From Burkholderiales bacterium UBA2647 (GTDB lineage: Bacteria > Pseudomonadota > Gammaproteobacteria > Burkholderiales > Burkholderiaceae_E): DNA of 14,309 nucleotides. The first letter of the stretch is position 1. Each line of letters begins with the position of its first letter. The notes beneath the pieces are model-generated. The model did no database searches and was not told where the DNA came from. It saw only the letters and a list, made by a program, of their open reading frames with translations. A program made the position numbers and the translations under genes. This document shows positions 8,089-14,309 of this stretch, in pieces. The stretch lies in contig DENJ01000002.1 in assembly GCA_002359635.1 (NCBI GenBank), forward strand, positions 2,443-16,751, written 5' to 3'.

Positions 8089-10036
8089 TGAACACCCATC
8101 TGCTGGAGATCTTGCATTGTGCCTGACCGATGCTGCCTCGCCTCATGGCTCGAATCATGGCGCGAGCCGGATCGATGGCGGCGAGCAGATCAGATTCCAG
8201 GGGGCAGGGTATCGACTGCATCATATCGAGTAGGACTTCTGCGCCGAAGGGCGCCCACAGGGCACCTCGCGCTCCAAGTGCGGTGAGCGCGTAGGCCTGT
8301 TCAAGTCGGGGTATCGGTAGCCGGGCATTTGTTTTTAGTCGATCCCATTGTTGTCCCATGCGATCACCGTCAGCAATCGCACCGATCATCGGTAGATGGT
8401 CGGGTGCGCTGTAGCGCACGCCACGCCAAAGCCTTGATGGCGCCTTTGCAAGCAGGGCGAAGTCATCTTCATGGCATGACAGCAGTTGCTGAGCCGCTGC
8501 CATCAACGACGCCCGGGCCTCATCATCCGTCGGCTCGCCATAAAGCGCCCCCACCAGGAGTCGATCAGGATCGCTCAAACGAACCACCTGTTGCTGGCCT
8601 GCGCGTATGGCCTTGAGTTCCCAAATCTGATGCGCCGGAGGCATGGCACGGATATCAATGATCAAACTCACACCTGGCTTTTTTTGCAAGGCCATGGCGT
8701 GGTTCAAGCCCAGGGCCATCAGCGCCTGCGGACTCGTCAGTACCAGTGCGCTGGCGCTGCCGATCAGGCAACCCTCGTCATCGAAGGACTTCCATCGACC
8801 ATCATGCGCATCACGCTCAACGTAGGCAACACGCGCCTTGGCCTGCCTGAAAGGCAACGCAGCGGGAAGGCTTAAAGCACGCGAACGAGGCAAGAAAAGC
8901 AAGGCCTCATCGAGCCAGCGAAAAAGCGAGGGCCATGGGTCGAACGAACCCTCAGACCCTCTGCCGAGCGCTTGAAGTCGAGTCTGCCAAGCATGACGAA
9001 GCGTCTGATCAGGCAGCGGCTGAAGTCGCCCAGTCGCCGCCGTCAGCAGGCCGGGGCTGCCGCGCTCGGAGGCGATCCGATAGGCTGAAAGCAAGGACGC
9101 CCGGCAAAGCCTTGCTATTTCGTTATCGTCCGGCGAACAATGCAAATGTTCCAGAAAAACAGGTAGTTGAGCCTCTGGATCACCATCCTGCTGCGCTTTG
9201 GGATCAATCAAGATGCCCTGCAAACCTCTTGCTGAAGCAGCCTGCGCCATGCACTGTCCGGCAAGACCGGCCCCAATAATCAAAAGGTCTAAAGGCGCAG
9301 TCCCCCGTGAAAAAGCCTGAACACGCCGATAGGGCTTATAACGTGCTTCGAGCCGAAATCGATTGGGCGGAAAGCCGGGCAATCGCAGCGCTTCAAATTC
9401 AAGCGCGCTGAGCCGTTCTTGGAAAGGCTCAGAACTCGCGCCACTGAGGAGGAGGGCACCTTCAAACAAATGACGGCGCAGGTGGCGCAAAAGCTCCGCC
9501 CGCCACATCGTTGGATTCAGCGACTCTGAAGAAGCATTCAAAAAGACAATGTCAAATGTTGAATTAAGACGCTTTAAGGCAAGGCTTGCGTCAGCCACAA
9601 AAAAATCAAAACAAAAATCCGGCTGCAATCCATAGCGATGAAGCCCCGGCAGGGCGTAGACACCGTCAGGCTCAAAACGCTCGAGCCACGATACCGCGGG
9701 GCACCCAGAGGTCGACCGTTGGATCGTGGCCCAAGCCTGGCGGTACTCGACTGATCGCAAAGGCTGCCGCTCGATCGTTTGAAAATAACATCGCCAGGAA
9801 GGCTTTGCCCGCTTGAGCCAAACAGCCATCCACTCGCTCAGATTGACCCCGAGCCCAAACCCAAGTTCCAACAGATGAAATTGCTCGCGGCCCGCAGCCG
9901 CCAGACGTTCAATTTCGCGCCAGGCCGGTTCCACAAAAACACAGCGCGCCTCTTGCAAGGGATCCGAAACACTGCGATAAACATCGCCGTAGCGTGTGTT
10001 GCGCAGGCCAAAGCCATCTTCATCGATCGAGAGCAT
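8066..10036 (-). CDS. mnmC: MnmC-like bifunctional tRNA 5-methylaminomethyl-2-thiouridine enzyme, divergent
   Basis: MnmC finishes the mnm5s2U wobble base of certain tRNAs: its FAD domain removes the carboxymethyl group from cmnm5s2U and its SAM domain methylates the product. The 656-residue length and domain order fit. The methyltransferase domain (1-240) starts with RYGDVYRS (15-22) and has the SAM-binding ELGFGLGVNL (57-66) and TIERQPL (87-93). The FAD oxidoreductase domain (about 250-640) has LLIIGAGLAG (251-260), RLWRGVRYSAPDHLPMIG (535-552) and ALGARGALWAPFGAE (586-600). Oddly, the catalytic DGFxPxxNPxMW motif reads FLNASSESLNPTMW (165-178), with Asn167 where the catalytic Asp is expected, and the GASGN segment of the FAD domain reads DGDPEAQ (284-290). 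One or both activities may be weak or lost. The reading frame is intact. It is co-transcribed with the YkgJ-family gene and divergent from the hydratase. A stop codon 6 bp upstream of the ATG limits the start. Confidence 0.82.
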   Translation of the reverse strand: MLSIDEDGFGLRNTRYGDVYRSVSDPLQEARCVFVEPAWREIERLAAAGREQFHLLELGFGLGVNLSEWMAVWLKRAKPSWRCYFQTIERQPLRSVEYRQAWATIQRSTSGCPAVSWLERFEPDGVYALPGLHRYGLQPDFCFDFFVADASLALKRLNSTFDIVFLNASSESLNPTMWRAELLRHLRRHLFEGALLLSGASSEPFQERLSALEFEALRLPGFPPNRFRLEARYKPYRRVQAFSRGTAPLDLLIIGAGLAGQCMAQAASARGLQGILIDPKAQQDGDPEAQLPVFLEHLHCSPDDNEIARLCRASLLSAYRIASERGSPGLLTAATGRLQPLPDQTLRHAWQTRLQALGRGSEGSFDPWPSLFRWLDEALLFLPRSRALSLPAALPFRQAKARVAYVERDAHDGRWKSFDDEGCLIGSASALVLTSPQALMALGLNHAMALQKKPGVSLIIDIRAMPPAHQIWELKAIRAGQQQVVRLSDPDRLLVGALYGEPTDDEARASLMAAAQQLLSCHEDDFALLAKAPSRLWRGVRYSAPDHLPMIGAIADGDRMGQQWDRLKTNARLPIPRLEQAYALTALGARGALWAPFGAEVLLDMMQSIPCPLESDLLAAIDPARAMIRAMRRGSIGQAQCKISSRWVFNGNSAPV

Positions 10037-10079
10037 CAGCGACTACTTTCTTAGCCATCGTCCAAGGGAAAGATGAATC
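10037..10079. promoter_or_regulatory. Short divergent gap between mnmC and the hydratase gene
   Basis: Only 43 bp separate the two divergent start codons, too little for two complete non-overlapping promoters. Elements for at least one gene must lie inside the other gene or be shared. An AAGGGA ribosome site precedes the hydratase ATG. No convincing -35/-10 pair is visible within the gap. Confidence 0.4.
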
Positions 10080-10877
10080 ATGCATCAGCGTCTAAACCAA
10101 GCCAGCATGCAATTGGCCAAAGCCTGGCAGGAACAATCCCACATGCCCAACCTGGCGCAAGACTGCCGACCCCAGAATCGAGTCGAGGCCTATGCCGTAC
10201 AAGCTGCCATCGTTGAACATCTCAACGAGCCAACCGTGGGGTGGAAAATTGCAGCGACCAGCGAGGGCGGACAGCGTCATATCAATGTGGGCGCACCGCT
10301 TGCAGGTCGCCTTTTCCGCTCCCGTATCCTGCCAGATGGCGCAGTCATCCCCTTGACCGGCAATCGGATGCGCGTGGCAGAAGCCGAGTTTGGTTTCAGA
10401 TTAGCCAAATCGATTCCAGCGTCATCGCAAAATGACCAGCCTGGCGGCCTCAGCTTAGAGGAGATGCTCGCGGCAGTTGCCGATATGGTGCTTGCCATTG
10501 AACTACCTGATTCGCGATTTGAGGCTTTTGTCACAGCCGGTGAAGCGCAGCTGATTGCAGACTTCGCCTGTGCGCGACACTTTGTGCTTGGACCAACGGT
10601 GAACGCGGACTGGCGCAGCAGGGATCTCAGCACACACCCGGTTCGATGCATCGTCAACGATCAAGTCGCCGCTGAAGGTTCGGGAGCCTTCGTATTGGGC
10701 GATCCACGCCAAGCCTTGCACTGGTTGCTGCGCGAAATGGCAAGCCACCATATCGATTTGCACCAGGGCGATGTCATCTTTACCGGAACCTGTGTGGTTC
10801 CCGTGCCCGTCAAGCCAGGCGACAGGCTTTGTGCTGACTTCGCTGATTTCGGCCGTGTCACCGCAAGCTTGAGTTGA
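10080..10877 (+). CDS. 2-keto-4-pentenoate hydratase-like protein (MhpD/fumarylacetoacetase fold)
   Basis: This 265-residue protein has the size and motifs of the MhpD/HpcG/XylJ hydratases, which add water to 2-hydroxypenta-2,4-dienoate-type products of aromatic meta-cleavage using Mg or Mn. GWKIAAT (54-60) carries the conserved Lys56. AEAEFGF (100-106) supplies the metal ligands Glu101 and Glu103, and Glu141 in AIELPDSRF (139-147) is the third. Near the C-terminus, FTGTCVVPVPVKPGD (234-248) matches the family's active-site and turn region. The metal site looks complete, so it is probably an active hydratase or a related decarboxylase or isomerase. No dioxygenase, aldolase or acetaldehyde dehydrogenase lies nearby, so the true substrate is open. 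The ATG follows an AAGGGA site; an ATG 7 bp upstream is out of frame. The gene stands alone, divergent from mnmC. Confidence 0.88.
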   Translation: MHQRLNQASMQLAKAWQEQSHMPNLAQDCRPQNRVEAYAVQAAIVEHLNEPTVGWKIAATSEGGQRHINVGAPLAGRLFRSRILPDGAVIPLTGNRMRVAEAEFGFRLAKSIPASSQNDQPGGLSLEEMLAAVADMVLAIELPDSRFEAFVTAGEAQLIADFACARHFVLGPTVNADWRSRDLSTHPVRCIVNDQVAAEGSGAFVLGDPRQALHWLLREMASHHIDLHQGDVIFTGTCVVPVPVKPGDRLCADFADFGRVTASLS

Positions 10878-10893
10878 CATAATATTGATTATG
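10878..10893. repeat. AT-rich inverted repeat just after the hydratase stop
   Basis: CATAAT (10878-10883) and ATTATG (10888-10893) form a perfect 6-bp inverted repeat around a 4-base centre, immediately after the hydratase stop codon. It is an AT-rich island in otherwise GC-rich DNA. It is too weak and lacks the T-run for an intrinsic terminator. A protein-binding site is possible but unsupported. Confidence 0.35.
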
Positions 10894-10992
10894 CGCAAAA
10901 CACAGAACTCATCCCGCCGGTTCACCCACCGGGCAAACCTTCCGGCAGGCGCTGATCGCCAGCACGCTGGTCAAGGCCATCCTGTCGCTCAA

Positions 10993-11685
10993 CTAACGAA
11001 TCCTGTCGAATAACCAGGTGGCCAAGTCTTCGCGTCCGATTTGCCGCGCATAATCCATCGCCGTCAGACCGGCATGGCTGCGATAGCTCACATCGGCACC
11101 CTGCCGAACCAGATGCATGGCAAGTGCCTCGTGACCTTGGCGAACTGCCATCATCAGTGGCGTGATGTTCGCCGGGGATTCGGCGTCGATATAGGCATCA
11201 CGCTCTAGGAGCCAGTCCACCATTTGACGCTGACCAAAGGCGGCCGCATAGTGCAAGGCTGTCCAGCCCTGGCGATTGATTTGCGCGCCTCGCCTCAGCA
11301 ATTGCTCAGCCATGGCCAAATCCCCATTTTTGGCCGCGAGCATCAACGCCGTTTCACCCCGGATGTTGATCGCATCGACCGCTTGGTCACTCCTGCTGAT
11401 CAAATAGCGAAGCGATTGTGGCGCGCGTTCAGCCGCCGCAGCGTGCAGCAGGCTACCCCAGACCGGATGAAGCGGCGCCGGCTGTTTTTTGAAATCAGCA
11501 TCCAGCATTCTCATGACCTTAAACACCTCATCGCCTCGGATAGCAGCCAACAAGGGATGCTCCACATCGAGTAACTGACCCGCTAAAGCCTGAGCGGCCT
11601 GTGCTGCTTGTGCGATCAGATGCGCTTGCGTAGCGCCGGCAAGGGCCAGCAGACTGACCAAAAGCCTTCGACGATTAACACTCAT
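10993..11685 (-). CDS. Exported ankyrin-repeat protein
   Basis: This is a 230-residue protein with an N-terminal export signal and ankyrin repeats. The signal is basic then hydrophobic: NRRRLLVSLLALAGATQA at residues 4-21, with likely cleavage after an alanine in the Ala-rich stretch that follows. The RRR before the hydrophobic core allows either Sec or Tat export. The mature part contains about four to five ankyrin units, recognisable by SLLHAAA, GETALMLAAKNGDLAMAEQLL, GWTALHYAAAFGQ, TPLMMAVRQGHEALA and GLTAMDYARQIGRE. Such domains bind other proteins, and no catalytic residues are expected. The start at 11683-11685 is chosen over an in-frame ATG at 11742 because it puts the signal peptide at the N-terminus and leaves only an 11-bp overlap with tatD. 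No good ribosome site is seen, so coupling to tatD is likely. The partner is unknown. Confidence 0.85.
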   Translation of the reverse strand: MSVNRRRLLVSLLALAGATQAHLIAQAAQAAQALAGQLLDVEHPLLAAIRGDEVFKVMRMLDADFKKQPAPLHPVWGSLLHAAAAERAPQSLRYLISRSDQAVDAINIRGETALMLAAKNGDLAMAEQLLRRGAQINRQGWTALHYAAAFGQRQMVDWLLERDAYIDAESPANITPLMMAVRQGHEALAMHLVRQGADVSYRSHAGLTAMDYARQIGREDLATWLFDRIR

Positions 11686-12454
11686 GAAGTTTCGGTAAGC
11701 GATTGAATAAACGATAACAATTTTCTGTGGTGATGGTTTCAAATCGCTCGGACTCTATACCGAGATGTTCGGCTAGAAAGTGGGCGGTGGAGGCAATCAT
11801 CGCTGGCTCATTGCGCTTGCCACGATGTGGCACCGGCGCCAGATAAGGCGCATCGGTCTCAACCAAAATCCGATCCAGTGGCAATTTTTTGGCCACTTCA
11901 CGCAATGATGAGGCCGACTTGAAAGTGATGATGCCCGAAAATGAAATATAAAAACCCAAGTCGAGTGCTGCACGCGCAGTGTCCCAGTCTTCCGTGAAGC
12001 AATGCATGACCCCGCCACAGTGCGACGCACCCTCCTCTCGCATGATGTTTAGGGTGTCAGCTCGAGCCGCCCGCGTATGAACAACCAGGGGCAAGCCTAT
12101 TTGCCGCGCTGCTCGAATATGACAACGAAATCGCTCGCGTTGCCAGGCTAAATCGCCCTGCAGTCTGTAGTAATCTAATCCGGTTTCACCAATCGCAACC
12201 ACCTTGGGGTGATTGGCAAGGCTACATAAACGCTCGGGGCTTGGCTCTTCAACATCCTGATAATCAGGATGAACGCCAACCGTTGCACACAAACTGGCTT
12301 TGGATGCCGCGAGCGCCAAAACCCGTGGAAAGTCAGCGAGGTTAACGCTGATACAAACAGCTTGGTGGACACCCGCGCCGCGCATGCGTTCAAGGACTTC
12401 TTCCCGATCTTGATCGAAATCTTCGAAGTCTAAATGGCAGTGTGAATCAATCAC
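11675..12454 (-). CDS. tatD: TatD-family metal-dependent deoxyribonuclease
   Basis: This is a 259-residue TIM-barrel hydrolase of the TatD family, whose members are Mg/Mn/Zn-dependent DNases linked to DNA repair or quality control in the cytosol. The full metal-site set is visible: HCH with His5 and His7, Glu90 in GETGLDYY, His126 in VVHTRAA, His151 in MHCFTEDW and Asp201 in ETDAPYLAP. The length matches the family. The start is GTG, preceded by an in-frame TAA and by an AAGGA ribosome site 7 bp upstream. It follows holB after a 40-bp gap and overlaps the start of the ankyrin gene by 11 bp, so it sits inside the tmk-holB operon. In many proteobacteria pilZ lies between holB and tatD; here it does not. 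The exact paralogue name (tatD or ycfH) is less certain than the family. Confidence 0.94.
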   Translation of the reverse strand: MIDSHCHLDFEDFDQDREEVLERMRGAGVHQAVCISVNLADFPRVLALAASKASLCATVGVHPDYQDVEEPSPERLCSLANHPKVVAIGETGLDYYRLQGDLAWQRERFRCHIRAARQIGLPLVVHTRAARADTLNIMREEGASHCGGVMHCFTEDWDTARAALDLGFYISFSGIITFKSASSLREVAKKLPLDRILVETDAPYLAPVPHRGKRNEPAMIASTAHFLAEHLGIESERFETITTENCYRLFNRLPKLHEC

Positions 12455-12494
12455 TTAAAAATCCTTTTCAAGTGCCGAGATCCTCAGATTGAGA

Positions 12495-13595
12495 TCAACA
12501 TTTAGCTGCGCCGCGACAGAAATCCGCATAAAGCAAGAGCGCCGATTCGGCATGGAGCCGAGGATTCAAGGGATGACGCAGATTTGCCTTCATCGCGAAC
12601 AATCGTTCAATCAGTGTGAAACAGTCGCCCACCCCCAAAGACTTGACGCGATACAGCGCTGCCTCGCTGAAGGTTTTGAAATAAATCGGCTCAAGCTGGT
12701 GGCTCGCCTGCAGCAAGTCCATGGCCCATCGTTCAAGCAATTCAAACCACTGTTCAGGCGGATGATCTGCCCACTGGCGAGCAAGCGTTGAGAACCACCC
12801 TTGCGGTGTTTCAGCAAGGGTCTGTAACCACGCCTGTTGCGCTTGAAGGACCGGATCAAGTAGCCTTTGTTGTGCGGCCCAGGGCGCATGATGACTGAGT
12901 CCGAGCGCAAGTGAGATCAATGCCGCTTTTGGCGTATCGCCCTGCCTTGGGGTCTTTTGCTGACTGTTCAACAGCGCCTCAAGCATGCGGCGAGCAACAC
13001 CGGCATCAGGCGGGCTGACTTTAAGGCAAATGCATCGTGATCGAATGGTGGGGAGCAAGGACGAAAGCTGTTGGGTCAGCAGGATCCAAATCGCACCCTC
13101 CCCGGGCTCTTCGAGCATTTTGAGCAGGGCATTCGCAGCGCTTCGATTCAGTCGCTGTGCTGGCTCAATCCAGACAATACGAGCCCCAGCGCGGTGAGAA
13201 CCGACTTGTAAAAAGCCGGCAAGCGGGCGAATTTGTTCGATCAGAATGTCTTGAGAAAGTTTTCGGCCGCTGGTTTTTTGCTCAGGATCCTCGTCCTCAG
13301 CAAGGGCCTCGAGATCAACCTGTATGGCCTCCAGGGCAGCTGGCCTGATAAGCCGCAAATCAGGGTGTTGGCCCGAAGCGAGCCAACCGCATGAGGCGCA
13401 CTGCCCACAGGCCGAACCATCAGGAGATTTTCCGGGCGCCTCACACAGTCTTAGGGCAATAAAGTCCTTGAGCACCGCCTCGGCACCTAGGCCAGGTTGC
13501 GCCTCGATCGCAATGGCATGGGCGTGGCGGGTTTGCGTGTCAGCCAACTGCTGCCATAAACGCTGTAACCAGGGCGCGTGCTGCCACTCAGTCAT
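12495..13595 (-). CDS. holB: DNA polymerase III subunit delta'
   Basis: This 366-residue protein is the delta' subunit of the clamp-loader complex, which opens and loads the beta sliding clamp on DNA. The AAA+ fold is clear: a degenerate, non-ATP-binding P-loop region (EAQPGLGAEA, 31-40), four zinc cysteines (Cys51, 63, 66 and 69), ANALLKMLEEP (154-164) and the TIRSRC arginine-finger motif (183-188, SRC box) that acts on neighbouring subunits. The C-terminal collar domain is divergent, as usual. The length is slightly above that of E. coli HolB (334 residues). The ATG is 3 bp after the tmk stop, with a weak GGGTGA ribosome site inside the end of tmk, indicating coupling. Confidence 0.94.
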   Translation of the reverse strand: MTEWQHAPWLQRLWQQLADTQTRHAHAIAIEAQPGLGAEAVLKDFIALRLCEAPGKSPDGSACGQCASCGWLASGQHPDLRLIRPAALEAIQVDLEALAEDEDPEQKTSGRKLSQDILIEQIRPLAGFLQVGSHRAGARIVWIEPAQRLNRSAANALLKMLEEPGEGAIWILLTQQLSSLLPTIRSRCICLKVSPPDAGVARRMLEALLNSQQKTPRQGDTPKAALISLALGLSHHAPWAAQQRLLDPVLQAQQAWLQTLAETPQGWFSTLARQWADHPPEQWFELLERWAMDLLQASHQLEPIYFKTFSEAALYRVKSLGVGDCFTLIERLFAMKANLRHPLNPRLHAESALLLYADFCRGAAKC

Positions 13596-13598
13596 GCT

Positions 13599-14285
13599 TC
13601 ACCCGGGATGTGTCTTGGCAAATCCTGCCCGCAGCGAAGTCAGATCGATCATGATCTGTTCGCCGATCCTTGCCTTGCTTTGCGAGGCATCGATGCGCAA
13701 GAAAGCCTGGCCACGCAGCGCGGCCCTTGAAGCGTAGCCTTCGCGTACGCGCTGAAAAAAAACCAGATCCTCAGCCTCAAATCGATCCGCTGCGCCTCGA
13801 CTTATGGCCCGACGCTTTGCTGCCTCAAGCGGATCGAGATCAAACCAATAGGTTCTTAAGGGCTGAAAGTTTGAATGAACCCTTGCCTCAAGCCAGGCAA
13901 TACTGGCAGCGTCCATGCCGCGACCCGCGCCTTGATAAGCCCAACTTGCATCGGTAAACCGGTCGCAGATCACCCACTGACCTTCGGCAAGTGCTGGTCG
14001 AATCAACCGCTCAAGATGATCATTCCGGGCCGCAAAAACCAACAAGAGCTCTGTGAGCGAGCCCATTTCCTGATGCAACAAGAGATCGCGGATACGCTCG
14101 GCAAGTTCGCTGCCACCAGGCTCGCGGCTTACCAGCACCGACTCGCCCTGCTCTCGCAAATACTGCGCCAATGTCTCAAGATGCGTGCTCTTGCCCGCAC
14201 CATCGATTCCCTCAAGTGTGATGAAACGGTGCTTCACATCAGCACAATGATGAAGGTCGGGCGCTAGCGTTGATGGGCTCTGCAT
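13599..14285 (-). CDS. tmk: Thymidylate kinase (dTMP kinase)
   Basis: This enzyme phosphorylates dTMP to dTDP with ATP, supplying dTTP for DNA synthesis. Motifs, numbered from the ATG at 14285, are FITLEGIDGAGKST with the P-loop (21-34), the dTMP-binding SREPGG (53-58), CDRFTDASWAYQGAGRG (107-123) and a lid region AISRGAADRFE. The 228-residue frame is reported from the first ATG in the window, but neither possible start has a good ribosome site. A GTG at 14235-14237 gives 211 residues with the P-loop at 10-17, as is usual in the family (E. coli Tmk is 213), and is the start I think more likely. The frame is open to the window edge. It is the first visible gene of the leftward tmk-holB-tatD-ankyrin operon. 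An upstream mltG-like gene is expected from other genomes, but too little sequence remains to confirm it. Confidence 0.93.
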   Translation of the reverse strand: MQSPSTLAPDLHHCADVKHRFITLEGIDGAGKSTHLETLAQYLREQGESVLVSREPGGSELAERIRDLLLHQEMGSLTELLLVFAARNDHLERLIRPALAEGQWVICDRFTDASWAYQGAGRGMDAASIAWLEARVHSNFQPLRTYWFDLDPLEAAKRRAISRGAADRFEAEDLVFFQRVREGYASRAALRGQAFLRIDASQSKARIGEQIMIDLTSLRAGFAKTHPG

Positions 14286-14309
14286 GCGGAAATCGATGGC
14301 TGTCTGGGT

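Noticed and set aside
10874..10879. TTGACA box at the hydratase stop, as a promoter -35 element
   Set aside because: No -10-like hexamer lies 16-18 bp downstream on the plus strand, and no plus-strand gene follows.
10891..11013. 40-codon plus-strand open frame MRKTQNSSRR...
   Set aside because: It has no ribosome-binding site, runs into the 3' end of the ankyrin gene, and its composition looks like an off-frame reading.
11686..11742. Longer ankyrin protein starting at the ATG at 11742
   Set aside because: It would place 19 residues ahead of a clear export signal and enlarge the overlap with tatD; the ATG at 11685 fits better.
13324..13737. 137-codon plus-strand open frame across the holB-tmk junction
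   Set aside because: It is antisense to two essential genes with intact motifs and has no recognisable domain.

Overview
The window looks like chromosomal DNA from a betaproteobacterium, probably of the order Burkholderiales. The protein families, the tmk-holB-tatD-ankyrin gene order and the moderately high GC content support this; a genus cannot be named from the sequence alone. The window is almost fully coding. I see no tRNA or rRNA gene, CRISPR array, insertion sequence, phage gene or plasmid gene.

Layout from left to right. Positions 53-2409 (minus strand) hold a two-gene acyl-CoA dehydrogenase operon resembling the large and small subunits of pimeloyl-CoA dehydrogenase (PimC/PimD). A perfect GC-rich hairpin follows its 3' end. 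A 129-bp divergent intergenic region with a 12-bp perfect palindrome separates it from purL (plus strand), which encodes the large single-chain FGAM synthase of purine synthesis. purL overlaps by 4 bp a gene for a thioredoxin-reductase-like ferredoxin-NADP reductase. That gene converges on, and overlaps, a minus-strand pair: mnmC (wobble-uridine tRNA modification) and a small YkgJ-type cysteine-cluster protein. Divergent from mnmC, across 43 bp, lies a stand-alone 2-keto-4-pentenoate-hydratase-like gene. The right end is a minus-strand operon transcribed leftwards: tmk (thymidylate kinase), holB (DNA polymerase III delta'), tatD (metal-dependent DNase family) and an exported ankyrin-repeat protein.

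The genes serve ordinary functions: fatty or dicarboxylic acyl-CoA oxidation, purine synthesis, tRNA modification, dTMP phosphorylation and DNA replication. I found no convincing new multi-gene system. The points most worth a second look are: an MnmC whose methyltransferase and FAD-domain signatures are eroded (the expected catalytic Asp is Asn); the absence of pilZ from its usual place between holB and tatD; an acyl-CoA dehydrogenase pair in which only one subunit carries a candidate catalytic base, at the alternative position; a near-perfect 18-bp operator-like palindrome in the divergent promoter region; and a ferredoxin-NADP reductase apparently translationally coupled to purL.
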